Source: Trinickia dinghuensis
GTDB taxonomy: Bacteria; Pseudomonadota; Gammaproteobacteria; Burkholderiales; Burkholderiaceae
Length of the DNA: 64,000 nucleotides
Assembly: GCF_003367175.1 (NCBI RefSeq)
Contig: NZ_QRGA01000006.1
Location: 468,783 to 532,782, forward strand
Direction: 5' to 3'
Below, one piece after another: positions 1 through 9,452 of this stretch (position 1 is its first letter; each line of letters begins with the position of its first letter). The position numbers and the translations under genes were made by a program. The notes under the pieces were generated by a model. It ran no database searches. It was not told the origin of the DNA and worked only from the letters and a program-made list of their open reading frames with translations.

Positions 1-1351
1 CGTTTTCATCGGCCGGCACCATCACCGTCATGTTCGGGATGCAGCGCAGGAAGGCGATATCGTACGCGCCGGCATGCGTTGCACCGTCCGCACCGACGAG
101 GCCCGAGCGGTCGATCGCGAAGACGACGGGCAGGTTCTGCAATGCCACATCGTGAATCAATTGATCGTACGCACGCTGCAGGAACGTCGAATAGATCGCG
201 ACGACGGGCTTCATCCCTTCGGCCGCGATGCCGCCCGCGAACGTCACCGCGTGCTGCTCGGCGATGCCAACGTCGTAGTAGCGATCCGGGAAGCGCTTCT
301 CGAACTCGACCATGCCGGAGCCTTCGCGCATGGCCGGCGTGATGCCGACGACGCTCGAATCGAATTCGGCCGCATCGCACAGCCACTCGCCGAATACCTG
401 CGTGTACGTCTTCTTCGAAGGCGTCGTGCTCGGCTTGATACCCTCGGCCGGGTTGAACTTGCCGGGGCCGTGATAAAGCACCGGATCGGCTTCGGCGAGC
501 TTGTAGCCTTGGCCCTTTTTCGTGACGACGTGCAGGAATTGCGGGCCGCGCAATTCGCGGATGTTTTGCAGCGTCGGAATCAGCGAATCGAGATCGTGAC
601 CGTCGATCGGTCCGATGTAATTGAAGCCGAATTCCTCGAACAACGTAGCCGGCACGACCATGCCCTTCGCGTGCTCTTCGAGCTTGCGAGCCAGTTCGAG
701 CATCGGCGGCGCGACGCGCAGCACGCGCTCGACGCCCGCGCGGGCGGCCGCGTAGAACCGCCCCGACATCAACCGGGCCAGATGGCGATTGAGCGCGCCC
801 ACGGGCGGCGAAATCGACATGTCGTTGTCGTTGAGGATGACGAGCAGGGGCACGTCGTCGCACACGCCCGCATTGTTCATCGCCTCGAAGGCCATGCCGG
901 CCGTCATCGCACCGTCGCCGATCACGGCGATGGAGAAACGGTCGATGCCTTCGAGCTTGCTCGCGATCGCCATGCCCAGCGCGGCCGAGATCGACGTGCT
1001 GGAGTGAGCCGTGCCGAACGTGTCGTACTGCGACTCGGAGCGGCGCGGGAAGCCCGAGATACCGCCGCGTTGACGCAGCGACGGCATGCGGTCGCGGCGC
1101 CCGGTCAGAATCTTGTGAGGATAGGTTTGGTGGCCGACATCCCAAACGATCCGATCGTGCGGCGTATCGAATACGTAGTGCAAGGCGATCGTCAGCTCGA
1201 CGGTGCCGAGATTCGACGACAGATGCCCGCCCGTCTGCGACACGCTGTCGAGCACGAATGCGCGCAACTCGTCGGCAAGCGGATTCAATTGACGGCGGTC
1301 TAGGCGGCGCAAATCCGCCGGGTCGTCGATGGTTTTCAACAAGTCGTACAT
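1..1351 (-). CDS. dxs: 1-deoxy-D-xylulose-5-phosphate synthase (3' end outside window)
   Basis: Thiamine-diphosphate enzyme that condenses pyruvate and glyceraldehyde 3-phosphate to DXP, the first step of the MEP isoprenoid pathway in the cytoplasm. The reading frame opens at an ATG complementary to 1349-1351 ([17 protein letters not shown]) and stays open to base 1, so about 450 of the roughly 630 residues usual for the family are present and the C-terminal transketolase domain is cut by the window edge. Visible family motifs are [12 protein letters not shown], the TPP-binding [16 protein letters not shown] and, near the edge, the pyrimidine-domain segment [13 protein letters not shown]. It lies just downstream of ispA on the same strand, which fits an isoprenoid cluster. 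High confidence. Confidence 0.97.
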   Translation of the reverse strand, partial: MYDLLKTIDDPADLRRLDRRQLNPLADELRAFVLDSVSQTGGHLSSNLGTVELTIALHYVFDTPHDRIVWDVGHQTYPHKILTGRRDRMPSLRQRGGISGFPRRSESQYDTFGTAHSSTSISAALGMAIASKLEGIDRFSIAVIGDGAMTAGMAFEAMNNAGVCDDVPLLVILNDNDMSISPPVGALNRHLARLMSGRFYAAARAGVERVLRVAPPMLELARKLEEHAKGMVVPATLFEEFGFNYIGPIDGHDLDSLIPTLQNIRELRGPQFLHVVTKKGQGYKLAEADPVLYHGPGKFNPAEGIKPSTTPSKKTYTQVFGEWLCDAAEFDSSVVGITPAMREGSGMVEFEKRFPDRYYDVGIAEQHAVTFAGGIAAEGMKPVVAIYSTFLQRAYDQLIHDVALQNLPVVFAIDRSGLVGADGATHAGAYDIAFLRCIPNMTVMVPADEN

Positions 1352-1434
1352 CGTCGTTCCATTGTAGGAAAAGTTACGCGCCCACTTTTTTCTCGCGCTT
1401 CTCGAGGCCTATCGCGCGGTAGCGGGCTTCGCGT

Positions 1435-2319
1435 TCAACTCACCCGGTTCACCACCAGGTCGGCAAGCTCGGCCAGACGCCGGGCACGCTCGCCGAAGGG
1501 CGCGAGCGCATCGTGCGCATCGCGGCGCAATTGCGCCGCCAGGGCTCGCGAGGCATCCAGCCCGATAATCGACACGTAGGTCGGCTTGCCGGCCATCGCG
1601 TCCTTGCCCGCGGTCTTGCCGAGCGTCGCGGAATCGGTCGTGACGTCGAGAATGTCGTCGACCACCTGGAATGCCAGCCCCACGGCGGCGGCATAGACGT
1701 CGAGCGCGCGCAGAACCTCGGCATCGGGCACTGTCCCCGCCAGTGCGCCCATGCGGACCGAGGCGCGCAGCAAGGCGCCCGTCTTCATTCGATGCATCGT
1801 CTCGAGCTGCGGCCGAGTCAGCGCCAGCCCCACGCTCGCCAAATCGATCGCCTGGCCGCCGGCCATGCCGATCGAACCGCTCGCGACCGCCAGTTCGCGC
1901 ACGAGCGAGGCTTGCGCGCGCGTGTCGAGCGCCGTCTCGTCGGTCAGCACGATGAATGCCTGCGATTGCAAGGCATCGCCGACCAGCAGCGCCGTCGCTT
2001 CGTCGTACTGAACGTGCACCGTCGGCTTGCCGCGGCGCAGATCGTCGTCGTCCATGCACGGCATGTCGTCGTGCACGAGCGAGTACACGTGAATCATTTC
2101 GAGCGCGGCGGATGCCGCCTCGAGGGCCTCGGGCCGCGCCCCCGTCAACTCGCCCGCGGCATGCACGAGCAACGGACGCACGCGCTTGCCGCCGCCCAGC
2201 ACCGCATAGCGCATGGCTTCATGCAGGCGCGCCGGCTCGATGGCCGTTGCGGGCAAATAGCGCTCGAGGGCCGTTTCGACGCGCGCGAGCACCGCGCGCG
2301 TCCATTCTTCAAAAGTCAT
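1435..2319 (-). CDS. ispA: Polyprenyl (farnesyl) diphosphate synthase
   Basis: 294-residue trans-prenyltransferase that elongates DMAPP/GPP with IPP to farnesyl diphosphate for quinones and cell-wall lipid carriers. The first aspartate-rich motif is HDDMPCMDDDDLRRG and the second is DDILDVTTD; GGGKRVRPLL near residue 40 is also typical. The frame is open further upstream, but the ATG at 2319 overlaps the stop of xseB in an ATGA arrangement and gives the usual family length, so I chose it. The order xseB-ispA-dxs on one strand is a familiar operon of beta- and gammaproteobacteria. Product chain length (C15) is inferred from the family and context. Confidence 0.95.
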   Translation of the reverse strand: MTFEEWTRAVLARVETALERYLPATAIEPARLHEAMRYAVLGGGKRVRPLLVHAAGELTGARPEALEAASAALEMIHVYSLVHDDMPCMDDDDLRRGKPTVHVQYDEATALLVGDALQSQAFIVLTDETALDTRAQASLVRELAVASGSIGMAGGQAIDLASVGLALTRPQLETMHRMKTGALLRASVRMGALAGTVPDAEVLRALDVYAAAVGLAFQVVDDILDVTTDSATLGKTAGKDAMAGKPTYVSIIGLDASRALAAQLRRDAHDALAPFGERARRLAELADLVVNRVS

Positions 2320-2618
2320 AGATCGTCTCCGCTGTCCGCGGGGGCCGTACCGGTAGCCAGCGGCTTGAGCGTCTCGCCGTCGAGGACGCGCACCTGCTGC
2401 TCCACCTTTTCCAGCTGCTGCTGACAAAACGCCACGAGGGCCGCGCCGCGACGATACGCGGCCAGCGATTCCTCGAGGCTCAGGGCGCCGCTCTCCATTC
2501 GGGAAACCAGCTCTTCCAGCTCGGCCACCGCTGCTTCATAGTTCTGGGGCAGCGCCGCGTCCCCTTGTTCGCCGCCGGGCACGGGCGCGGCCGCGCCTTC
2601 AGCTGCTGTCTTCGCCAT
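2316..2618 (-). CDS. xseB: Exodeoxyribonuclease VII small subunit
   Basis: 100-residue small subunit of exonuclease VII, which degrades single-stranded DNA with XseA. The core NYEAAVAELEELVSRMESGALSLEESL is the conserved helical hairpin of the family, followed by AYRRGAALVAFCQQQLEKVEQQVRVL. The N-terminal 25 residues and the C-terminal tail are Ala/Gly/Pro-rich and not conserved. Its TGA overlaps the ispA ATG by four bases, suggesting translational coupling. xseA is not in this window. Confidence 0.93.
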   Translation of the reverse strand: MAKTAAEGAAAPVPGGEQGDAALPQNYEAAVAELEELVSRMESGALSLEESLAAYRRGAALVAFCQQQLEKVEQQVRVLDGETLKPLATGTAPADSGDDL

Positions 2619-2821
2619 CGGGATCGGGGTGAAATTAAAAACAAGTCGGACATTCTACGGCAAAAGCGCGGAACCCGACCCATCAGCCGCCCCTCTAGCC
2701 CGGTCAAACCGAGGGCAAAAAAACAACACTCGCGCCTTCGTCCAGGTATGAAGGATCGCTTCTTGCTCGCGTTTTTTGACCCAAATCATGGACTTAAGCG
2801 CCCCAACCGCAGGGGAAAGGG

Positions 2822-2827
2822 TATAAT
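2822..2827 (+). promoter_or_regulatory. Possible -10 element (TATAAT) for the Rieske oxygenase gene
   Basis: A perfect TATAAT lies 71 bases upstream of the chosen ATG in the 280-base divergent spacer between xseB and the oxygenase. No good -35 hexamer sits at 16-18 bases upstream; TTGACC at 2777-2782 is too far away. The call rests on the -10 hexamer alone. Confidence 0.35.
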
Positions 2828-2898
2828 CGCCGGTTCCCTAAATCGAATCTTCGATGGTTGGGTTGTTCGCTGCTTTCACGTTTTCATCGGGAGTGGGA

Positions 2899-4005
2899 AT
2901 GTCCAATCTGAGCGCTGCATTGCAGCTCAAGGCCATTTCGAGCCAACTGCCGGTCACGGCTTACTTCGACGAAGCGCTCCTCGCGCGAGAAATCGAAACA
3001 CTTTTCAAGAAGGGTCCTCGCTACGTCGGGCATGATTTGATGGTGCCCGAGGCGGGAAATTATTTCGCTCTGCCTAGCGAGAACGAAGGGCGCGTGCTCG
3101 TCCGCAACCCGCGTTCGCAGGTGGAGCTGCTCTCGAACGTCTGCCGCCATCGCCAGGCGATCATGCTGAATGGCCGCGGCCAGGCGGAGAACATCGTCTG
3201 CCCCCTCCATCGTTGGACCTACAACCTCGACGGAGAGTTGCTGGGCGCGCCGCATTTCGCCGACAACCCGTGCCTGAACCTCGGCGCCACGCCGCTGCAG
3301 AACTGGCACGGCCTGCTGTTCGAGGCGCAGGGCCGCGATATCGCGAAAGATCTCGCCAAGCTCGGCACGCAGCAGCATTTCGACTTCTCGGACTATATGT
3401 TCGATCGCGTCGAAGTGCACGAGTGCAATTACAACTGGAAGTCGTTCATCGAGGTCTACCTCGAGGATTACCATGTCGTCCCGTTCCATCCGGGCCTCGG
3501 CAGCTTCGTCAATTGCGACGATCTCACCTGGGAATTCGGCGAATGGTACAGCGTGCAGACCGTCGGCGTGCATAACGGCTTGGCCAAAGCCGGCAGCCCG
3601 ATCTATCGCAAGTGGCACGATGAAGTGCTGCGCATGCGCGGCGGCAAGCCGCCCGAGTACGGCGCCATTTGGATGGTCTACTACCCGGGGCTCATGATCG
3701 AGTGGTATCCGCACGTGCTGGTGGTCTCCTGGCTGATTCCGCGCGGCCCGCGGAAAACGACGAACATCGTCGAGTTCTATTACCCCGAGGAAATCGCACT
3801 GTTCGAACGCGAATTCATCGAAGCCGAGCGCGCCGCCTATATGGAAACCGCGCGCGAGGACGACGAGATCGCCGAACGGATGGACGCCGGCCGCCTCGCG
3901 CTGCTCCAGCGCGGCGAATCGCAGGTCGGGCCGTACCAAAGCCCGATGGAAGACGGAATGCAGCATTTCCACGAGTTCCTGCGGCGCGAACTCGGGCCAA
4001 TTTGA
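2899..4005 (+). CDS. Rieske [2Fe-2S] aromatic-ring-hydroxylating oxygenase, alpha-subunit type
   Basis: 368-residue non-haem iron oxygenase of the Rieske type. The Rieske cluster ligands are visible as CRHR near residue 85 and CPLHRW about 20 residues on (C-x-H ... C-x2-H). The catalytic domain has NWKSFIEVYLEDYHVVPFHPG, containing the two iron-binding histidines. The frame opens at 2854, but the ATG at 2899 follows GGGAGTGGGA, a good ribosome binding site, so I prefer it. No ferredoxin, reductase or beta subunit lies nearby, and it stands alone between xseB and a sulfurtransferase with its own terminator. Substrate unknown; some homologues act on small aromatic or quaternary-amine compounds, but nothing here decides this. 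Confidence 0.85.
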   Translation: MSNLSAALQLKAISSQLPVTAYFDEALLAREIETLFKKGPRYVGHDLMVPEAGNYFALPSENEGRVLVRNPRSQVELLSNVCRHRQAIMLNGRGQAENIVCPLHRWTYNLDGELLGAPHFADNPCLNLGATPLQNWHGLLFEAQGRDIAKDLAKLGTQQHFDFSDYMFDRVEVHECNYNWKSFIEVYLEDYHVVPFHPGLGSFVNCDDLTWEFGEWYSVQTVGVHNGLAKAGSPIYRKWHDEVLRMRGGKPPEYGAIWMVYYPGLMIEWYPHVLVVSWLIPRGPRKTTNIVEFYYPEEIALFEREFIEAERAAYMETAREDDEIAERMDAGRLALLQRGESQVGPYQSPMEDGMQHFHEFLRRELGPI

Positions 4006-4075
4006 CGATCTGAAGGGCTGAAGCACCGGGCGGCCGGTCTGACGGCCGGCGCGTGCAACCCGCAACCGGCCGTAA

Positions 4076-4115
4076 GACGGGCAAGATGGCGAAAATGCCT
4101 CTTGCCCGTCTTTTT
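4076..4115 (+). terminator. Rho-independent terminator after the Rieske oxygenase
   Basis: GACGGGCAAGA pairs with TCTTGCCCGTC over 11 bases around a small inner hairpin, followed by TTTTTGTTT. It starts 71 bases after the oxygenase stop and also argues against initiating the next gene at the in-frame ATG at 4102, which is inside the stem. Confidence 0.88.
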
Positions 4116-4185
4116 GTTTAGACTGCAATTATCGTCATCCACGCGCCATCCACGCGCGAGTTCGCTCGCCAACGAGGAGTCCATC

Positions 4186-5058
4186 ATGCCGCACACGCAT
4201 TACACCACGCTGATCTCGGCCGACAATCTCGCCGAGCGCTTGTCCAACGCGCCGGGCAGCGTGCTCGTCTTCGATTGCAGCTTCGATCTCGGCAACCCCG
4301 ACGCGGGAGAGAAGGCCTATGCGGCAGGCCATATTCCCGGCGCCCGCTATCTCAACCTCGACCGCGATCTTTCGGGCGCGAAAACGGGCAAGAACGGGCG
4401 TCACCCGCTGCCCGGGCGCGACGCGCTCGTCGCGACGCTCGCCAAGCACGGTTTGAAGCAGGGCCAGCAGGTCGCTGCCTACGATGCGCAAGGCGGCGCC
4501 TATGCCGCGCGGCTTTGGTGGCTGTTGCGCTGGCTCGGACACGATTCGGTGGCCGTGCTCGACGGCGGGCTGCAAGCGTGGCAAGCCGGCGGACAGAAGC
4601 TCGATACGGCAGCGCCCGCCGCGGCGGCGCAAGGGGACTTCAAAGCCGGTGCTCCGCTTGCGGCGACCGTCGATGCCGCCCATTTGCTGGCCAACTTGAA
4701 GACCGGCGATCAGGTTGTCGTCGATGCGCGGTCCGCCGATCGCTATCGCGGCGAGAACGAAACGATCGATCCGGTGGCCGGCCACATTCCCGGCGCGCTG
4801 AATCGCTTCTTCAAGGACAACCTCACGGCCGATGGGCGCTTCAAATCGGCCCATACGCTGCGCGACGAGTTCGGCGCGGTCATCGGGCAGAAGCAACCCG
4901 AGCACGTCGTGCTGCAATGCGGGTCGGGCGTGACGGCCTGCCATAACGCGCTGGCGATGGAAGTGGCTGGGTTGCACGGGGCTGTGCTTTATGCCGGTTC
5001 GTGGAGCGAGTGGTGCGCCGACCCGTCGCGGCCGGTGGCTACCGGGCCGAATCCGTAA
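4186..5058 (+). CDS. sseA: Tandem-rhodanese sulfurtransferase (3-mercaptopyruvate/thiosulfate type)
   Basis: 290-residue cytoplasmic sulfurtransferase with two rhodanese domains; moves sulfane sulfur from 3-mercaptopyruvate or thiosulfate to an acceptor. The first, inactive domain contains DAGEKAYAAGHIPGARYLNLD, and the second carries the active-site loop CGSGVTAC with the catalytic cysteine near residue 245. CGSGVT is the loop of mercaptopyruvate sulfurtransferases, which favours that substrate over thiosulfate. Start chosen at the ATG after GAGGAGTCCATC; the earlier in-frame ATG lies in the upstream terminator. The symbol is by family resemblance. Confidence 0.88.
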   Translation: MPHTHYTTLISADNLAERLSNAPGSVLVFDCSFDLGNPDAGEKAYAAGHIPGARYLNLDRDLSGAKTGKNGRHPLPGRDALVATLAKHGLKQGQQVAAYDAQGGAYAARLWWLLRWLGHDSVAVLDGGLQAWQAGGQKLDTAAPAAAAQGDFKAGAPLAATVDAAHLLANLKTGDQVVVDARSADRYRGENETIDPVAGHIPGALNRFFKDNLTADGRFKSAHTLRDEFGAVIGQKQPEHVVLQCGSGVTACHNALAMEVAGLHGAVLYAGSWSEWCADPSRPVATGPNP

Positions 5059-5096
5059 AGATTGGCTGTTTCCAAGCAGCTAGCTCGTGAAGACCG

Positions 5097-5120
5097 GAGG
5101 CTGGAGACTCCGCCAGCCTC
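5097..5120. terminator. Hairpin between convergent sseA and ndh
   Basis: GAGGCTGG and CCAGCCTC form an 8-bp stem around an 8-base loop in the 99-base gap between two convergent genes. There is no T-run on either side, so this could be a weak bidirectional terminator or just a stable hairpin. Confidence 0.35.
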
Positions 5121-5157
5121 GGCACCAACGCTACGAGACGAACCGCACATCCCACCG

Positions 5158-6504
5158 CTAATGCAGCTTCACCCGCGGCAGCGTCGTTCGCCGCAGCCAA
5201 TGCGCCACCGTATCGAGCATCATCCGCGGATATCCATGCAGCGCCGCGACATGCAGCCGATACAGCGACATGTACATGAAGCGAGCGAACAGCCCTTCGA
5301 TGAGCATGCTTCCGCCGATGACGCCGCCCATCAGATTGCCCACTGCGCTGAAGTGGCCAAGCGACACGAGCGAACCGAAATCGCGATAAGTGAACTCGGG
5401 CAGCGGCTTGCTCTCGAGCCGCCGTGCCAGCGCCTTCAGCAGAAAGCTCGCTTGCTGATGGGCGGCCTGCGCGCGCGGCGGGACGCCGCGCTCATTTCCG
5501 GGCCACGGGCAGGCCGCGCAATCGCCGAGCGCGAAGATGTTGTCGTCGGCCTCTGTTTGCAGCGTTCGCCGCACGATGATCTGGCCCATGCGATTGACGG
5601 TGAGCCCATCGAGCTGGCTCAGCACGGGCGGCGCCTTGATGCCTGCCGCCCATACCGTCAGATCGGCGCGCACGACCTTGCCGCTCGCTGTCCGCACAAT
5701 GCCGGGCGCAACTTCGGCCACCGTCTCGCCGATCATCAGCTTCACGCCGAGCTTGCGCAGCAGGTCGGCCGTCGAACTCGACACGCGCTCCTGCAGCGCC
5801 GGCAAAATGCGCGGCCCCGCTTCGATCAGGACGATACCGACATCGTGTTGCGGGTCGAGCTTGTGCAGGCCGTAGGCCGACAGCACCTGCGCCGTGTTGC
5901 GCAGTTCGGCCGAGAGTTCGACGCCCGTCGCACCGCCGCCGACGATCGCCACTTGGATGCGCGGCTCGGCTTCCGCCGACGGACCCAACGCCGACTCGAC
6001 CGCCTCATGCGGCTGATGCTCGGCCCGCATGCAGGCCGCGATGAGCCGCTTGCGGAAGCGGTCCGCCTGCGAGACGGTATCGAGCGCCATCGAATGCTCG
6101 GCGGCGCCGTTCACGCCGAAGAAGTGCGTCGTGCTGCCGATCGCGATGACGAGCGTGTCGTATTCGAGTTCGCGCCGCGGCAAGATCTCGGCGCCGTCGA
6201 AGTCGATGACCGGCGCGATCGTAATGCGCTTGGCCGCCCGATCCAGGCCGGCCAACTCGCCTTGTTGAAACTCGAACCCGTGCCAACGCGCCTGAGCCGG
6301 ATACTCGAGCTCCTGCGTGAACGGATCGAGACTGCCGGCCGCCACCTCGTGCAGCAAGGGCTTCCAGATATGCGTCGGATAGCGGTCGACGAGCGTGACG
6401 AGTGCGCGCGGTGCGCCGTGCTTGCGCGCGCCATAGCGATCGCCCAGGCGCGTGGCCAACTCGAGCCCGCCCGCTCCTCCTCCCACGACGATGAATCGAT
6501 GCAT
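5158..6504 (-). CDS. ndh: Type II NADH:quinone oxidoreductase (NDH-2)
   Basis: 448-residue single-subunit flavoprotein that passes electrons from NADH to quinone at the inner membrane face without pumping protons. Two dinucleotide folds are visible: the FAD-binding VVGGGAGGLELATRLG at the N terminus and the NADH-binding VAIVGGGATGVELSAELR about 170 residues later. FALGDCAACPW matches the second FAD contact. The C-terminal 60 residues contain the amphipathic/hydrophobic stretch used for membrane attachment. The frame is open upstream to 6705, overlapping polA, but the ATG at 6504 begins exactly at the conserved nucleotide fold, so it was chosen. Symbol by family. Confidence 0.9.
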   Translation of the reverse strand: MHRFIVVGGGAGGLELATRLGDRYGARKHGAPRALVTLVDRYPTHIWKPLLHEVAAGSLDPFTQELEYPAQARWHGFEFQQGELAGLDRAAKRITIAPVIDFDGAEILPRRELEYDTLVIAIGSTTHFFGVNGAAEHSMALDTVSQADRFRKRLIAACMRAEHQPHEAVESALGPSAEAEPRIQVAIVGGGATGVELSAELRNTAQVLSAYGLHKLDPQHDVGIVLIEAGPRILPALQERVSSSTADLLRKLGVKLMIGETVAEVAPGIVRTASGKVVRADLTVWAAGIKAPPVLSQLDGLTVNRMGQIIVRRTLQTEADDNIFALGDCAACPWPGNERGVPPRAQAAHQQASFLLKALARRLESKPLPEFTYRDFGSLVSLGHFSAVGNLMGGVIGGSMLIEGLFARFMYMSLYRLHVAALHGYPRMMLDTVAHWLRRTTLPRVKLH

Positions 6505-6673
6505 GCCGATACTCCCTATGCCGTTGATAATTCGGTTCGGTCGCGCGCTCGTGATGGCGGCGCGAGCGCAAGCTCGGTCATTGTCCGCGAAGGAGCGCGC
6601 TCGCGGGAGCCGCCACGGCTTATTGAAGCCATACGGGCGCGAGCATGCGCATCGGACGCGCGGAATCAGCGCA

Positions 6674-9451
6674 TCAGTGCGCCTCCTCCCAATTCGCGCC
6701 GACACCCGTCTCCGCCACGAGCGGCACCTTCAGCGCGGCCACGCCGCACATCAATTGCGGCAGTTTTTCACGCACGACGGCGAGTTCGTCGTCGGGCACT
6801 TCGAGCACCAGTTCGTCATGCACCTGCATGACCATGCGGCTCTTGGCGTGCTCGCGCTCGAGCCACCCCTGCACCGCGATCATCGACATCTTGATGAGAT
6901 CGGCGGCCGTGCCCTGCATCGGCGCGTTGATCGCCGCGCGTTCCGCCGCTTGCCGGCGCGGACCGTTGCCGCCGTTGATCTCGGGCAGCCAAAGCCGCCG
7001 CCCGAAGACCGTTTCGACATAGCCCTTGATCTTCGCGGTGGAACGCGTGTCGTTCATGTACTCGGCCACGCCCGGATAGCGCGTGAAGTAGCGGTCGATA
7101 TAAAGCTTGGCCGCGTCGCGCGTGATGCCGAGGTTCGAAGCCAGCCCGAACGAACTCATCCCGTAGATCAAACCGAAGTTGATGACCTTCGCGATGCGCC
7201 GCTGGTCGCTCGTGACTTCGAGCGGCGTCACGCTGAACACCTCGGCCGCCGTCGCGCGATGGATGTCTTCGCCATGGGCGAAGGCGCGCAATAGCGATTC
7301 GTCGCCGGAGATGTGCGCCATGATCCGCAATTCGATCTGCGAGTAGTCGGCCGAGACGATCTTGCTGCCTTCCGGCGCGATGAACGCCTCGCGGATGCGG
7401 CGGCCTTCGGCCGTGCGCACGGGAATGTTCTGCAGATTCGGATCGTTCGACGCGAGCCGCCCCGTCACGGCGACGGCCTGCGCATAGTTCGTATGCACGC
7501 GGCCGGTCTCGGGATTGACCATGCGCGGCAGCTTGTCGGTATAGGTCGACTTCAGCTTGGACAAGCCGCGATGCTCGAGCAGCACTTTCGGCAGCGGATA
7601 GTCTTCGGCGAGCTTTTGCAGCACTTCTTCGTCGGTCGAGGGCGCGCCGCTCGGCGTTTTCTTGATGACGGGCAACTGCAGCCGCTCGAAGAAGATCTGC
7701 CCGATCTGCTTGGGCGAACCGAGATTGAATTCCCCTTCCGCAAGCGTGTAAGCCTCGGTCTCCAATTCGATGAGCCGCGTCGCGATCTCGCTGCTTTGCC
7801 GGCGCAGCCGTTCGGTGTCGATCAGCACGCCGTTGCGTTCCATCTTGCGCAGCACGCGCGCCGTCGGCAATTCGATGTCGCGATAGACATGCAGCAAGCC
7901 CGCTTCGGGCGCGATCTGCGGGAACAGCGTCTGATGCAGTTGCAACGTGACGTCCGCATCCTCGGCCGCATACTCGCTGGCTTTATCGAGCGGGACTTCG
8001 TCGAAGCCGATCTGCTGCGCGCCTTTGCCCGCCACGTCTTCGTACTTGATCGTCTTGACGCCGAGATGGCGCGACGCAAGGCTGTCCATGTCGTGCGGAC
8101 GATGCGACTCGAGCACGTACGACTGGAGCAGCGTGTCATGCTCGACGCCGTTCAGCGCGATGCCATGATTGGCGAGCACCTGCTCGTCGTACTTCAGGTG
8201 CTGGCCGACCTTCTTCTTGTCTTCGCTTTCGAGCCAAGGCTTGAGCTTGGCCAAGACCTCGTCGCGCGGCAATTGCTCGGGCGCGTCGGGCCCTCGGTGC
8301 GCAACCGGAACGTAGGCCGCGCAGCCCGCCTCGACCGCGAGCGAGAAACCGACGATCTTCGCCTGCATCGGATCGAGCGAAGTCGTTTCGGTATCGAACG
8401 ACGTCAACGGAGCCGCGTCGATCTTCGCGAGCCACGCGTCGAACTGCTCCCAAGTTTGGACCGTCTCGTAGCGGCGCTCGGGAGCAATCGTGGGCGCGGG
8501 CTCGGCCGCGAGCACGCCCGACGGCTGCGTTTCGCCGGCTTCGGATTGGGCTTCCTGCGCGCCTTCGATCAGCGCTTCGACCTCGCGCAGCCATGTCTTG
8601 AAGCCATGCCGCATGAACAGATCGCGCAGCTCGAGCGGCGATTCGGACCGGGCCGGCAGCGTTTCCTCGATCGACACGACGTGCTCGGTCAGATCGCATG
8701 CGCGCTCGACCGTCACGAGCTTCCTCGCCATCGGCAGGAAATCGAGCGCGCGGCGCAGGTTCTCGCCCACGACACCCTTGATCTCGCCAGCATGCTCGAC
8801 GACACCGTCGAGCGTTTCGTATTGCGTGAGCCACTTGACCGCCGTCTTCGGGCCGCACTTTTCGACGCCGGGCACGTTGTCGACGGTATCGCCGATCAGC
8901 GAAAGGTAATCGACGATGCGCTCGGGCGGCACGCCGAACTTGGCGATCACGCCTTCCCGGTCGAGCGTTTCGTTCGTCATCGTGTTGACGAGCGTGACGT
9001 GATCACTGACGAGCTGCGCCAAGTCCTTGTCGCCCGTCGACACGAGGACGTTCATGCCTTCGCGCTCGGCGGCGGCGGCGAGTGTGCCGATGACGTCGTC
9101 GGCTTCGACGCCGTCGACCATCAAGAGCGGCCAACCCAGCGCACGCACGGCGAAATGGATCGGCTCGACCTGCTTGGCGAGGTCTTCCGGCATCGACGGA
9201 CGATGGGCCTTGTACTCGGGGTACCAGTCGTCGCGGAACGTCTTGCCCTTTGCATCGAACACGCACGCGCTATACTCTGCGGTGACTTCCTTGCGCATGC
9301 GCCGAAGCATGTTGATGAGTCCGTAGATGGCGCCCGTCGGTTCGCCGTCCGGGCCGCGCAAGTCAGGCATCGCGTGGTAGGCCCGATACAGATAGCTTGA
9401 TCCGTCGACCAAAACGAGGGTCTTACCTTTCAGGTTCCGTTCTGCAGGCAT
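6674..9451 (-). CDS. polA: DNA polymerase I
   Basis: 925-residue DNA polymerase I for Okazaki fragment maturation and excision repair. Domains in order: 5'-3' exonuclease (about 1-300, starting KTLVLVDGSSYLYRAYHA), 3'-5' proofreading exonuclease (about 325-520, with catalytic SFDTETTSL retained) and family A polymerase (about 540-925, motif A DYSQIELRIMAHISGD and motif C QVHDELVLEV). The length matches the family. A TTG nine bases upstream is also in frame, but the ATG at 9451 is the likely start. Its start codon is one base from the ATG of the divergent LOG gene, so both leaders must run through the neighbouring coding sequence. Confidence 0.97.
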   Translation of the reverse strand: MPAERNLKGKTLVLVDGSSYLYRAYHAMPDLRGPDGEPTGAIYGLINMLRRMRKEVTAEYSACVFDAKGKTFRDDWYPEYKAHRPSMPEDLAKQVEPIHFAVRALGWPLLMVDGVEADDVIGTLAAAAEREGMNVLVSTGDKDLAQLVSDHVTLVNTMTNETLDREGVIAKFGVPPERIVDYLSLIGDTVDNVPGVEKCGPKTAVKWLTQYETLDGVVEHAGEIKGVVGENLRRALDFLPMARKLVTVERACDLTEHVVSIEETLPARSESPLELRDLFMRHGFKTWLREVEALIEGAQEAQSEAGETQPSGVLAAEPAPTIAPERRYETVQTWEQFDAWLAKIDAAPLTSFDTETTSLDPMQAKIVGFSLAVEAGCAAYVPVAHRGPDAPEQLPRDEVLAKLKPWLESEDKKKVGQHLKYDEQVLANHGIALNGVEHDTLLQSYVLESHRPHDMDSLASRHLGVKTIKYEDVAGKGAQQIGFDEVPLDKASEYAAEDADVTLQLHQTLFPQIAPEAGLLHVYRDIELPTARVLRKMERNGVLIDTERLRRQSSEIATRLIELETEAYTLAEGEFNLGSPKQIGQIFFERLQLPVIKKTPSGAPSTDEEVLQKLAEDYPLPKVLLEHRGLSKLKSTYTDKLPRMVNPETGRVHTNYAQAVAVTGRLASNDPNLQNIPVRTAEGRRIREAFIAPEGSKIVSADYSQIELRIMAHISGDESLLRAFAHGEDIHRATAAEVFSVTPLEVTSDQRRIAKVINFGLIYGMSSFGLASNLGITRDAAKLYIDRYFTRYPGVAEYMNDTRSTAKIKGYVETVFGRRLWLPEINGGNGPRRQAAERAAINAPMQGTAADLIKMSMIAVQGWLEREHAKSRMVMQVHDELVLEVPDDELAVVREKLPQLMCGVAALKVPLVAETGVGANWEEAH

Positions 9452-9452
9452 T

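Noticed and set aside
74-1303. Long plus-strand open frame (409 codons) opposite dxs
   Set aside because: Antisense shadow of dxs, whose own frame has clear family motifs; the product is Arg/Ala/His-rich without domains.
2791-2801. GACTTAAGCGC resembling half of the LacI operator
   Set aside because: Only one half-site is present, without dyad symmetry.
5062-6831. 589-codon plus-strand frame opposite ndh
   Set aside because: Shadow of ndh and part of polA; composition typical of high-GC antisense frames.
7313-9400. 695-codon plus-strand frame opposite polA
   Set aside because: Antisense to a complete polA with all catalytic motifs; no domain seen.
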